From: Pontiella desulfatans
GTDB taxonomy: Bacteria; Verrucomicrobiota; Kiritimatiellia; Kiritimatiellales; Pontiellaceae
DNA: 14,963 bases
Reading direction: 5' to 3'
Assembly (NCBI GenBank): GCA_029287275.1
Contig: JARFRL010000074.1
Span: 1 to 14,963 of the forward strand
Shown: one piece after another, positions 7,779 through 14,125 of the stretch
Position numbering within the stretch: the stretch's first letter is position 1
Layout: each line of letters begins with the position of its first letter
The notes under the pieces: model-generated
The model's input: only the letters and a program-made list of their open reading frames with translations
What the model was told of the DNA's origin: nothing
The model's database searches: none
Program-made: the position numbers and the translations under genes

Positions 7779-7806
7779 TTGAAAGAATAAACGTTTTATC
7801 TATTGT
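7779..7806 (+). promoter_or_regulatory. Candidate promoter of second GH38 gene
   Basis: TTGAAA (7779-7784, 5 of 6 to consensus), a 16-nt spacer, then TATTGT (7801-7806, 4 of 6). The LacI-type palindrome fills the spacer, so a bound repressor would block RNA polymerase. Transcription would start near 7813, giving a leader of about 45 nt to the ATG at 7858. Confidence 0.5.
7787..7798. promoter_or_regulatory. Candidate LacI-family operator (site C), upstream of second GH38
   Basis: ATAAACGTTTTA, whose reverse complement is exactly the site B 12-mer TAAAACGTTTAT. Core palindrome AAACGTTT at 7789-7796. It lies between the predicted -35 and -10 boxes, 59 bp before the GH38 start codon. Confidence 0.65.
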
Positions 7807-7857
7807 GCCTTGGATCGTTTGGAACCGAACCATTTTCACTACAAAAGGATGACGGAT

Positions 7858-10662
7858 ATGGAAAAGAAAACCGCGCTTGTTGTTGCTCACACTCACTGGG
7901 ACCGCGAATGGCGCTACCCGATTTGGAAAACCCGTTCGTTGCTGCTCGAGTTCATGGACTGGCTGATCGATATCCTCGAGAACGATCCGGAATACGGTAG
8001 TTTCCTGCTCGACGGACAAACGGTCTGCCTCGACGACTATTTGGAAATCCGCCCTGAAAACCGCGACCGGATCGCCGCGCTCGTGAAAGCCGGCAAGTTG
8101 GCCGTGGGCCCCTGGTACACGCTGCCGGACCTTTTCCCGATCTCCGGCGAATGCCTGGTTCGCAACCTGCAGACCGGCATCCGTTTCGCGGAAGAGCTCG
8201 GCGGATACAATCCGATCGCGTACCACACCTTTGGTTGGGGACAAACCGCGCAGTTCCCGCAGATTTATCAGGATCTCGGAATCAACTACGCCGTCGCGGC
8301 CAAAAAGGTCTCCGAGGAGCGCGCGCCCAACAGCGAGTTCATTTGGACCGCGCCGGACGGATCGGAACTGCTGACTTCGCGGCTGGGTCACTTCACCCGC
8401 CAGAACGGCTATTTTTATCTGCACTTCCCGGTGCGCCTCAACAACATCTACGATGAAAACCAGTATGCCTGGGATTGGGGCAAGACCGGCGTGGCGTATC
8501 ATCGCGCCGATGAAAACAACTTCCAGAACGACTACTTCCGCGTGGACCACGAGGATGGATACTTCAAAGAAAACGTGAAGGACGCCGCCCAGCGCACCTG
8601 GGACAACATGGACGCGTCGTTGGTGAAGGATTGGCGCCTGCTGATGTGCGGCTGCGACTTTTCCACGCCGAATCCCTACCTGCCGCGCATGGTCAAGGAC
8701 TGCAACGAGGCGATTCCGGAAATTGAATTCCGCATGGGCTCGCTCAAGGAATATTTCCAAGGCGTTGAGGAGCGATTGGATCGTTCCATCGTACCGGTCG
8801 TTCAAGGCGAACTGCGCGATGGCGAGCCGAGCCACGCCTCCGCGAACGCGTTGGCGACCCGCATCCATATCAAGCAACGCAACAAGGACGTGGAAAACTC
8901 GCTGATCCGCCGCGTCGAACCGCTGACCGCGTCGTTGAGCATGTTGGGCGTGACCTATCCGACCTCCTTCCTGAGCAAGGGTTGGAACTATCTGCTGAAA
9001 GCCCATCCGCACGACTCCATCAACGGCGTCACGCAGGATAAAACGGTCGAGGACAACTTGTATCGTTTGAATCAGGCCATGGAAATCAGCGAAACCATTT
9101 ACGAGGATTCGCTCGCGTCGTTGCTGACGCGGCTCGATCTCTCCGCCTACGAGCAGGCCGACACGTTGCTGCTGCTGCACAACCCGCAACCGCGCGCCGT
9201 GCGCGAAGTGCTCAGGTTGGGTATCGACACGCCTCAGTCCGACGACTGCTGGACCCTGGGCGTGGTGGATAGCGATGGATCGCGTTTGGCGGTTCAGGAA
9301 ATCACCCGCGACGAACACAAACAGCCGGTTCACGACGTGGAAGCGCGCCCGTGGCCGTTTTACGTGGACCGCCATCAGGTCTATCTCGATACCGGAGAAA
9401 TCCCGGCGGGTGGCTACAAGGTGGTCAAGATCGTCAACGACAGAAGCTATTGGCGCGAGGAAGAGTGGTGGCCGGCGCAGCGCAAGAGCGCGGGCGGCTT
9501 CATCGGCCAAGGCGCGACCCAGCTCGAAAACGAATTCCTCAAGGTGGAGGTCAACTCCGACGGCACGTTCGACCTGACCGACAAGCAGAGTGGCCGCGTG
9601 ATCGAAAAGATGCATTCCTTCGAGGATGAAGGCGACACGGGCGACTACTGGGCCTACTTCCCGCCGTACGGCAACCAAACCGTTACCAGCCGCGGCTTCG
9701 GCTCGCGCATTTGGATGGAAAACAATGGTCCGCTCAGCGCGACCATCGGCATCGAAACCATCATGAAGGTTCCGGCGCAAGCCGAATACGGAATCGTCAA
9801 GGTGCAGGGCTTCGGAAAACGGAGCGAGCGCTTGGTGGATCTGAAAATCGTTTCGCGTATCACGCTCAACAAAGACTGCAAGCACCTCAAGGTGAAAACC
9901 TCCATCGACAACACGGCGAAAGACCATCGCGTGCGCCTGATGATTCCGTCCGACGTTCAGACGGACGTTTCCGACGCGGCCGGCCACTTCACCGTCGATC
10001 AGCGCGGCATCGTGCATGAGATCGATGAAAACGGAAAGCACTTCCCGGAAATGGCGTTGCGCCCGATGAGCGTTTTCTGCGACGTGAACGACGGGTCCAA
10101 CGGGTTGGCCGTGCTCAACAATTGTCTTACGGAATTCCAACTCCTGCAAGACGACCGCCGCACGATCGCGCTGACCTTGCTGCGGGCCACGCGCAACCGG
10201 ATCTGCACCGAATCGCGGGTTTCCTCGGAATTCCCGGAAGCGCTCGGCAGCCAAATGCTGCGGACGGTGGATTATGAATACGCGATCTATCCGCACGCCG
10301 GCGACTGGAACGAAGGAAAAGTCTACGCCGAGGCCGACAAGCTGAACGCGAAGCCCGCGGTCACGCAGATCTCCATGAACCGCGGTGGCGATCTCCCGAC
10401 GGCGGCGTCGCACTACGCCATCGATAATGAAGCGTTGGTGCTGTCCTCCATCACCAAGGCCCACGACCGCGATTCCATGGTCGTTCGTTTGTTCAACCCG
10501 ACCGGCGAAACGCAAGAAGGCGCGGTTAAATTCGGCCTTCCGATTTCCAAAGCGTGGAAAAACAACCTGAACGAAGTCCGCGGCGAAGAGCTCGCCGTGG
10601 TGGATGGCGCCGTCGCGTTGTCCGTACCGAAGGGCAAAATCGTCACGTTCGAGGTGGAATAG
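7858..10662 (+). CDS. GH38-family protein, MngB-like layout, with His at the nucleophile position
   Basis: This 934-residue protein has no signal peptide. It opens directly with the GH38 motif AHTHWDREWRY, giving metal ligands His13 and Asp15, and has the late ligand motif HPHDSINGVTQD (His385). The catalytic barrel, a helical middle domain and C-terminal beta domains follow in GH38 order. The family normally has its nucleophile as Asp-x-Phe-Gly; here the equivalent stretch is AYHTFGWGQTAQFPQIY, so His123 (8224-8226) replaces Asp. Activity may therefore differ from a standard retaining alpha-mannosidase, or another acid may serve. I chose ATG 7858 because AAAAGGA (7843-7849) is 8 nt upstream. 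ATG 7849 overlaps that site, and TTG 7810 lies within the expected 5' leader. It carries operator C in its promoter and ends before a terminator. Confidence 0.9.
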   Translation: MEKKTALVVAHTHWDREWRYPIWKTRSLLLEFMDWLIDILENDPEYGSFLLDGQTVCLDDYLEIRPENRDRIAALVKAGKLAVGPWYTLPDLFPISGECLVRNLQTGIRFAEELGGYNPIAYHTFGWGQTAQFPQIYQDLGINYAVAAKKVSEERAPNSEFIWTAPDGSELLTSRLGHFTRQNGYFYLHFPVRLNNIYDENQYAWDWGKTGVAYHRADENNFQNDYFRVDHEDGYFKENVKDAAQRTWDNMDASLVKDWRLLMCGCDFSTPNPYLPRMVKDCNEAIPEIEFRMGSLKEYFQGVEERLDRSIVPVVQGELRDGEPSHASANALATRIHIKQRNKDVENSLIRRVEPLTASLSMLGVTYPTSFLSKGWNYLLKAHPHDSINGVTQDKTVEDNLYRLNQAMEISETIYEDSLASLLTRLDLSAYEQADTLLLLHNPQPRAVREVLRLGIDTPQSDDCWTLGVVDSDGSRLAVQEITRDEHKQPVHDVEARPWPFYVDRHQVYLDTGEIPAGGYKVVKIVNDRSYWREEEWWPAQRKSAGGFIGQGATQLENEFLKVEVNSDGTFDLTDKQSGRVIEKMHSFEDEGDTGDYWAYFPPYGNQTVTSRGFGSRIWMENNGPLSATIGIETIMKVPAQAEYGIVKVQGFGKRSERLVDLKIVSRITLNKDCKHLKVKTSIDNTAKDHRVRLMIPSDVQTDVSDAAGHFTVDQRGIVHEIDENGKHFPEMALRPMSVFCDVNDGSNGLAVLNNCLTEFQLLQDDRRTIALTLLRATRNRICTESRVSSEFPEALGSQMLRTVDYEYAIYPHAGDWNEGKVYAEADKLNAKPAVTQISMNRGGDLPTAASHYAIDNEALVLSSITKAHDRDSMVVRLFNPTGETQEGAVKFGLPISKAWKNNLNEVRGEELAVVDGAVALSVPKGKIVTFEVE

Positions 10663-10668
10663 GTTTCC

Positions 10669-10766
10669 ACGGCGCGCTTGCGCGGTCCTGACGGGCTTGG
10701 CTTCGCTCTCATAGCACGAGCGAGGTCCAAGGCGTTCGGGCCGCGGAACGGCGCGCTTCGGTTTCC
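10669..10766. repeat. Short repeats after the second GH38 gene
   Basis: ACGGCGCGCTT occurs at 10669-10679 and again at 10748-10758. GGTTTCC occurs just before the first copy (10662-10668) and just after the second (10760-10766). They bracket the hairpin at 10696-10731. Function unknown; may be chance or a remnant of a small repeat element. Confidence 0.4.
10696..10731. other. Strong hairpin in the 3' region of second GH38 transcript
   Basis: A 10-pair stem (10699-10708 with 10718-10727, two G.T pairs, 9-nt loop) extends by three more pairs past a one-base bulge. No T-run follows, so it is unlikely to terminate alone. It may protect the transcript end ahead of the true terminator at 10784. 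Confidence 0.5.
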
Positions 10767-10768
10767 AA

Positions 10769-10797
10769 TTGATTCCGCTCGGCAGGGACCGTACTAT
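10769..10797 (+). promoter_or_regulatory. Candidate uppP promoter overlapping the upstream terminator
   Basis: TTGATT (10769-10774, 4 of 6), exactly 17 nt of spacer, then TACTAT (10792-10797, 4 of 6). The -10 box lies in the loop of the terminator hairpin at 10784-10806. Transcription would start near 10804, just past most of the hairpin, giving a short leader of about 20 nt to the uppP ATG. Both boxes are imperfect. Confidence 0.4.
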
Positions 10798-10814
10798 GCG
10801 GTCTCTTTTTTTTT
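10784..10814 (+). terminator. Rho-independent terminator after second GH38
   Basis: AGGGACCG (10784-10791) pairs with CGGTCTCT (10799-10806) as an 8-bp stem with one G.T pair. The loop is 7 nt and nine T residues follow (10806-10814). The T-run ends only 9 nt before the uppP start codon, which separates GH38 transcription from uppP. Confidence 0.88.
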
Positions 10815-10823
10815 GGGGTGTTG

Positions 10824-11612
10824 ATGGAAAATCTATTTAAAGTCATTCTTTTGGCGATCATTCAAGGGGTCACCGAGTTTTTGCCGGTCAGCAGCTCGGG
10901 GCACCTCGTGCTCTCGAAGCATTTCCTCGGGTTGGAGGCGACGACGGGCGCGACGCTCGAAATCGTGCTGCACGCCGGCACGCTGGTCTCCATTCTTGTT
11001 TTTTACGCCAAGCATCTCGCCCAAATCGCGGCGGGCGTGTTCAAGGGCGAGAAAAGCGCGATCCGTTTCACGCTCCTCGTTTTGGTGGGGTGCGTTCCCG
11101 CGATCATTCTGGGATTCACGGCCCAGGACAAACTCGAAGGCGCGTTCCTGAATCCGCGGTTCGTCTCCTGCGCTTTGATGGCGACCGGGCTGTTTCTTGT
11201 TTCAACCCATTTCGCGAAATCCGGCGAGAAAAGGGTGGGCTGGCTTTCGGGCCTGATCATCGGGTTGACGCAAGCACTCGCGATGCTGCCGGGCATCAGC
11301 CGTTCCGGCTCGACCATCGGCACGGCGCGCTTTCTGGGCATCGAGCCGAAAGAGGCCGCGGAATACTCTTTTCTCATGTCGGCGCCGCTGCTCGCGGGCG
11401 TCGCGTTGCTCGCGATGTTCGATCTCGCGGAGCATGGCAACTCCTCCGGCACCAGCGCGTTGGAGCTGATCCTGGGTTTCGCGGTTTCGGCGATGGTGGG
11501 CTACTTCTCGATCAAGTGGCTGGTGTCGCTGTTGCGCCGCGGCCGCTTCTGGTATTTCGGCATCTATTGCCTCGCGATGGGCGCCTTTACCTTCGTCCTG
11601 CTTTCCATCTAA
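10824..11612 (+). CDS. uppP: Undecaprenyl-diphosphatase UppP (BacA)
   Basis: This 262-residue integral membrane enzyme removes a phosphate from undecaprenyl diphosphate so that the lipid carrier for peptidoglycan and other envelope polymers can be reused; family members give bacitracin resistance when overexpressed. Both hallmark regions are present: QGVTEFLPVSSSGHL (residues 14-28, with Glu18 and His27) and PGISRSGSTIG (156-166, with Arg160). Several hydrophobic helices cover most of the length, which is normal for the family. ATG 10824 is preferred over the in-frame GTG 10818 and TTG 10821 because GGGG (10815-10818) then serves as ribosome site 5 nt away. It has no operon partner upstream, since a terminator lies just before it, and the riboswitch leader follows it. 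Confidence 0.96.
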   Translation: MENLFKVILLAIIQGVTEFLPVSSSGHLVLSKHFLGLEATTGATLEIVLHAGTLVSILVFYAKHLAQIAAGVFKGEKSAIRFTLLVLVGCVPAIILGFTAQDKLEGAFLNPRFVSCALMATGLFLVSTHFAKSGEKRVGWLSGLIIGLTQALAMLPGISRSGSTIGTARFLGIEPKEAAEYSFLMSAPLLAGVALLAMFDLAEHGNSSGTSALELILGFAVSAMVGYFSIKWLVSLLRRGRFWYFGIYCLAMGAFTFVLLSI

Positions 11613-11641
11613 AACCCCCACGATTGCCCCGCGATTTTCAC

Positions 11642-11670
11642 TTGCTCCGCGTGGCGACTTCAAGCATAGT
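11642..11670 (+). promoter_or_regulatory. Weak candidate promoter of the riboflavin operon
   Basis: TTGCTC (11642-11647, 3 of 6), a 17-nt spacer and CATAGT (11665-11670, 4 of 6). The predicted start near 11677 coincides with the 5' edge of the FMN riboswitch, which is what favours it despite weak boxes. Confidence 0.3.
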
Positions 11671-11674
11671 GCGC

Positions 11675-11799
11675 CGATCTTCAGGGCAGGGTGAAATTCC
11701 CGACCGGCGGTTATAGTCCGCGAGTTTTTCCATGGTTTGGAAAAGCATGACGCAGCGAAATTCTGCGGCCGACAGTAGAGTCTGGATGGAAGAAGATCG
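11675..11799 (+). ncRNA. FMN riboswitch (RFN element)
   Basis: The conserved RFN sequence blocks are all present: TCTTCAGGGCAGGGTGAAAT then TCCCGACCGGCGGT, a variable hairpin around 11725-11744, GCATGACGCAGCGAAATTC, then GGCCGACAGT and GTCTGGATGGAAGAAGA. P1 is a perfect 8-bp stem, CGATCTTC (11675-11682) with GAAGATCG (11792-11799). It binds flavin mononucleotide and controls the ribBA gene 77 bp downstream by the terminator at 11826. Confidence 0.97.
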
Positions 11800-11825
11800 A
11801 GCGTAGCTATGTATGCGCGAAATCC

Positions 11826-11857
11826 CCCTGAAGCTGTACGTCTTTAGGGTTTTTTTT
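11826..11857 (+). terminator. Riboswitch-controlled intrinsic terminator
   Basis: CCCTGAAG (11826-11833) pairs with CTTTAGGG (11842-11849), 8 bp with one G.T pair and an 8-nt loop, followed by eight T residues (11850-11857). The 5' arm is the exact reverse complement of CTTCAGGG (11679-11686) in the riboswitch, so an antiterminator can form when P1 is not held by FMN. It ends 18 nt before the ribBA start. Confidence 0.92.
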
Positions 11858-11875
11858 GTATATATAGGAGTGGTT

Positions 11876-13081
11876 ATGACTGACAGTATTTTCGATCCGA
11901 TCGAGGATGTGATCGAAGCGTTCCAAAACGGCGAAATCATCGTGATGACCGATGACGAGGATCGCGAAAACGAAGGCGATCTGATTTGCGCCGCGGAAAA
12001 AACCACCCCCGAAGTCATCAACTTCATGGTGACCCACGCCCGCGGCCTCGTCTGCGTTCCGATGGAGGAAAACCAACTCAGACATCTTGGTCTTTCCCAC
12101 ATGGTGCCGGCGCATTCGTCGGATAAATACCACACCGCCTTCATGGACTCCGTGGATATCCGCCAGGGAACCACCACCGGAATCAGCGCGACCGACCGCG
12201 CCAACACGGTCGCCGCCTTGATCTCGGACACCAGTCAGGCGAGCGATTTCATCAAGCCCGGCCACATGTTTCCGCTCAAAGCGGTTCCAGGCGGCGTGCT
12301 GGAACGCGCCGGTCACACCGAAGGCACCGTCGATCTCGCCCGTATTTGCGGAATGAAACCCGCCGGCGTCATCTGCGAGATTCTCAAAGACGACGGCGAG
12401 ATGATGCGGTTGGAAGCGCTGCGCGCCTTCGCCGACGAGCATGGCCTGAAAATGACCGCGGTTTCCGAGATCATCAAATACCGCTACATTCACGAAAAAC
12501 TGATCCATCTCGAGCGCGAGATCAACATGCCCACCGACGCGGGCCCGTTCCGACTCAAGCTCTACAGTTCGGACGTCGACAACAAGGATCACCTCGCGTT
12601 GGTTTGCGGCGAACCGGAAGAAGGTAAAACGCCGCTCGTCCGCGTGCACAGCGAATGCCTGACCGGCGACGTGTTCCACTCCATGCGCTGCGACTGCGGC
12701 GCGCAGCTCCACGCGGCGATGCACGCGGTGCAGAAGCATGGTTGCGGCGCGATCGTCTACATGCGGCAGGAAGGCCGCGGCATTGGTCTCGCCAAAAAAC
12801 TGCACGCCTACGAGTTGCAGGAAAAGGGCATGGACACCGTCGAGGCCAACGAACATCTCGGCTTCAACGCGGACCTCCGCGACTACGGCGTCGGCGCGCA
12901 AATTCTGAATGATCTCGGCATGATCAAGATCGACCTGCTCACCAACAACCCCGCGAAAATCACGGGGCTGGACAAGTATGGCATCGAGGTCGTCGAACGC
13001 GTGCCGCTCGTGCTGCCGCCGGGTGAGCACAACGATTTCTACATGGCCACCAAACGCGACAAGATGGGCCACATTATTTAG
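11876..13081 (+). CDS. ribBA: Bifunctional RibBA: DHBP synthase / GTP cyclohydrolase II
   Basis: This cytoplasmic 401-residue enzyme starts both branches of riboflavin synthesis. Residues 1 to about 205 make 3,4-dihydroxy-2-butanone 4-phosphate from ribulose 5-phosphate; the acidic motif DDEDRENEGD (26-35) and RAGHTEG (144-150) are present. Residues about 206-401 are GTP cyclohydrolase II, with zinc ligands Cys261, Cys272 and Cys274 in the Cys-x10-Cys-x-Cys pattern. Further marks are RQEGRGIGL (297-305) and DLRDYGVGAQIL, which carries the catalytic Arg and Tyr. Both halves look intact. ATG 11876 is right: AGGAG (11866-11870) is 5 nt upstream. A longer frame back to 11813 would read through the terminator hairpin. 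Expression is set by the FMN riboswitch directly upstream. It heads ribBA-ribH-nusB-ftsY. Confidence 0.97.
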   Translation: MTDSIFDPIEDVIEAFQNGEIIVMTDDEDRENEGDLICAAEKTTPEVINFMVTHARGLVCVPMEENQLRHLGLSHMVPAHSSDKYHTAFMDSVDIRQGTTTGISATDRANTVAALISDTSQASDFIKPGHMFPLKAVPGGVLERAGHTEGTVDLARICGMKPAGVICEILKDDGEMMRLEALRAFADEHGLKMTAVSEIIKYRYIHEKLIHLEREINMPTDAGPFRLKLYSSDVDNKDHLALVCGEPEEGKTPLVRVHSECLTGDVFHSMRCDCGAQLHAAMHAVQKHGCGAIVYMRQEGRGIGLAKKLHAYELQEKGMDTVEANEHLGFNADLRDYGVGAQILNDLGMIKIDLLTNNPAKITGLDKYGIEVVERVPLVLPPGEHNDFYMATKRDKMGHII

Positions 13082-13150
13082 TGAAGAGTGACGATTGATT
13101 CGCGGCCAAAATCACGACTCACGGCTCACTCGTCACGCAAGGAGTTTCCA

Positions 13151-13663
13151 ATGGGAAAAGGTATTTCCAAATCAATCGACCCGATCGGAGGGATCGGCGC
13201 CAATCAGGTGCTGGGCGATCTCGACGCGGCGGGCATGCGTTTCGGCGTCGTCGTCGCGCGCTTCAACGACCAACTGACCGACGAACTGGCGCGGTCCGCG
13301 TATCAGTGTCTCGAAAAAAACGGCGCCAAGCGCGAAACCATCGACGTGGTTCGGGTTCCGGGCGCGTACGAAATTCCGGTCATCGCGGAGAAAATGGCCT
13401 CGAGTAAGCGCTACGACGCGCTGATCGTGCTCGGCGTCGTGGTCGAAGGCGAGACGCAACACGCCCAGATGATCATCGACACCACCGGCCAGAGCGTGCT
13501 CGACATCGCCTGCCGCCATCAAATTCCCATCATCAACGAAATCGTCGGCGTTCGTTCCTGGGCGCAAGCCGAGGCCCGTTGTCTGGGGGGCGAGGACACG
13601 CGCGGCTGGTACGCCGCCGAAGCCGCCATCGAAACCGCCCGCGTCCAAAGAAAACTCGGATAA
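13151..13663 (+). CDS. ribH: 6,7-dimethyl-8-ribityllumazine synthase RibH
   Basis: This 170-residue enzyme condenses 3,4-dihydroxy-2-butanone 4-phosphate with 5-amino-6-ribitylaminouracil, the next-to-last step of riboflavin synthesis. Seen are the entry strand RFGVVVARFND, the motif VRVPGAYEIP (68-76) and VLGVVVEGETQHAQMI, which keeps GETxH with the catalytic His104. It departs from the common form: Arg in IRGET is Glu here, and the usual GVLTTxxxEQAxxR region reads NEIVGVRSWAQAEARC. About 16 extra residues precede the normal N-terminus. AGGAG (13140-13144) is 6 nt before ATG, which favours this start over an upstream in-frame GTG. It lies 69 bp after ribBA and 3 bp before nusB, so it is co-transcribed with both. 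Confidence 0.94.
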   Translation: MGKGISKSIDPIGGIGANQVLGDLDAAGMRFGVVVARFNDQLTDELARSAYQCLEKNGAKRETIDVVRVPGAYEIPVIAEKMASSKRYDALIVLGVVVEGETQHAQMIIDTTGQSVLDIACRHQIPIINEIVGVRSWAQAEARCLGGEDTRGWYAAEAAIETARVQRKLG

Positions 13664-13666
13664 ATC

Positions 13667-14125
13667 ATGCAGAATAGAAAAGTCAACGGGCGCCGTGAAA
13701 CGCGCGAATGGATCGTGCAGTTCTTGTTTCAACTCGATTTCAATCCGGAGCCGATCGATATCGCGCTCAAGGATTTCTGGGAGGAAAAGAATCCCGTCGA
13801 GCGCGAGAAAAAATACGCCGAGGAAATCATCAAAGGCGTCGTGCAGCGCAAAGAGGAGCTCGACGAGCGCCTTTCCCAATACGCCAAACGCTGGGACTCC
13901 GACCGCATGGGCGCGGTGGACCGCACCGTGATGCGCGTCGCGCTGTTCGAAATGCTGCACCGCGAGGACGTGCCGCCGATCGTCTCGATCAACGAGGCCG
14001 TTCACTTCGCGAAGGACTTCAGCAGCTTCCAGTCCGGTCGTTTCGTCAACGGCGTGCTCGACCGCATCCGCAAGGACATCGACCGTCCGGCCCGCACCAC
14101 CTACAAGCCGCGGGGAGCCGAGTAA
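13667..14125 (+). CDS. nusB: Transcription antitermination protein NusB
   Basis: This 152-residue all-helical RNA-binding protein works with NusE (ribosomal protein S10) at boxA sites to prevent early termination in rRNA operons. The N-terminal RRETREWIVQFLFQLDF matches the family's first helices. The C-terminal GAVDRTVMRVALFEML and VSINEAVHFAKDFSSFQSGRFVNGVLDRI are the most conserved NusB parts. Length is normal. The ATG is 3 bp after the ribH stop with no strong ribosome site of its own, which suggests translation coupled to ribH. Its stop TAA shares its last A with the ftsY ATG (14125). The link of ribH to nusB is common in many bacteria. Confidence 0.95.
   Translation: MQNRKVNGRRETREWIVQFLFQLDFNPEPIDIALKDFWEEKNPVEREKKYAEEIIKGVVQRKEELDERLSQYAKRWDSDRMGAVDRTVMRVALFEMLHREDVPPIVSINEAVHFAKDFSSFQSGRFVNGVLDRIRKDIDRPARTTYKPRGAE

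Noticed and set aside
7810..7857. TTG 7810 or ATG 7849 as start of the second GH38
   Set aside because: TTG 7810 is at the predicted transcription start, and ATG 7849 directly overlaps the ribosome site; ATG 7858 is well spaced.
7732..10515. 927-codon open frame on the minus strand opposite the second GH38 gene
   Set aside because: The plus-strand frame has clear GH38 motifs over its length. The antisense product is rich in Arg, Val, His and Gly with no recognisable domain, as expected when a GC-rich codon pattern is read in reverse.
11813..11875. Longer N-terminus for RibBA
   Set aside because: It would translate through the riboswitch terminator; ATG 11876 has AGGAG at ideal spacing and starts at the normal family N-terminus.
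11807..13072. 421-codon minus-strand frame opposite ribBA
   Set aside because: It mirrors ribBA almost exactly and runs across the riboswitch terminator; no domain is recognisable.
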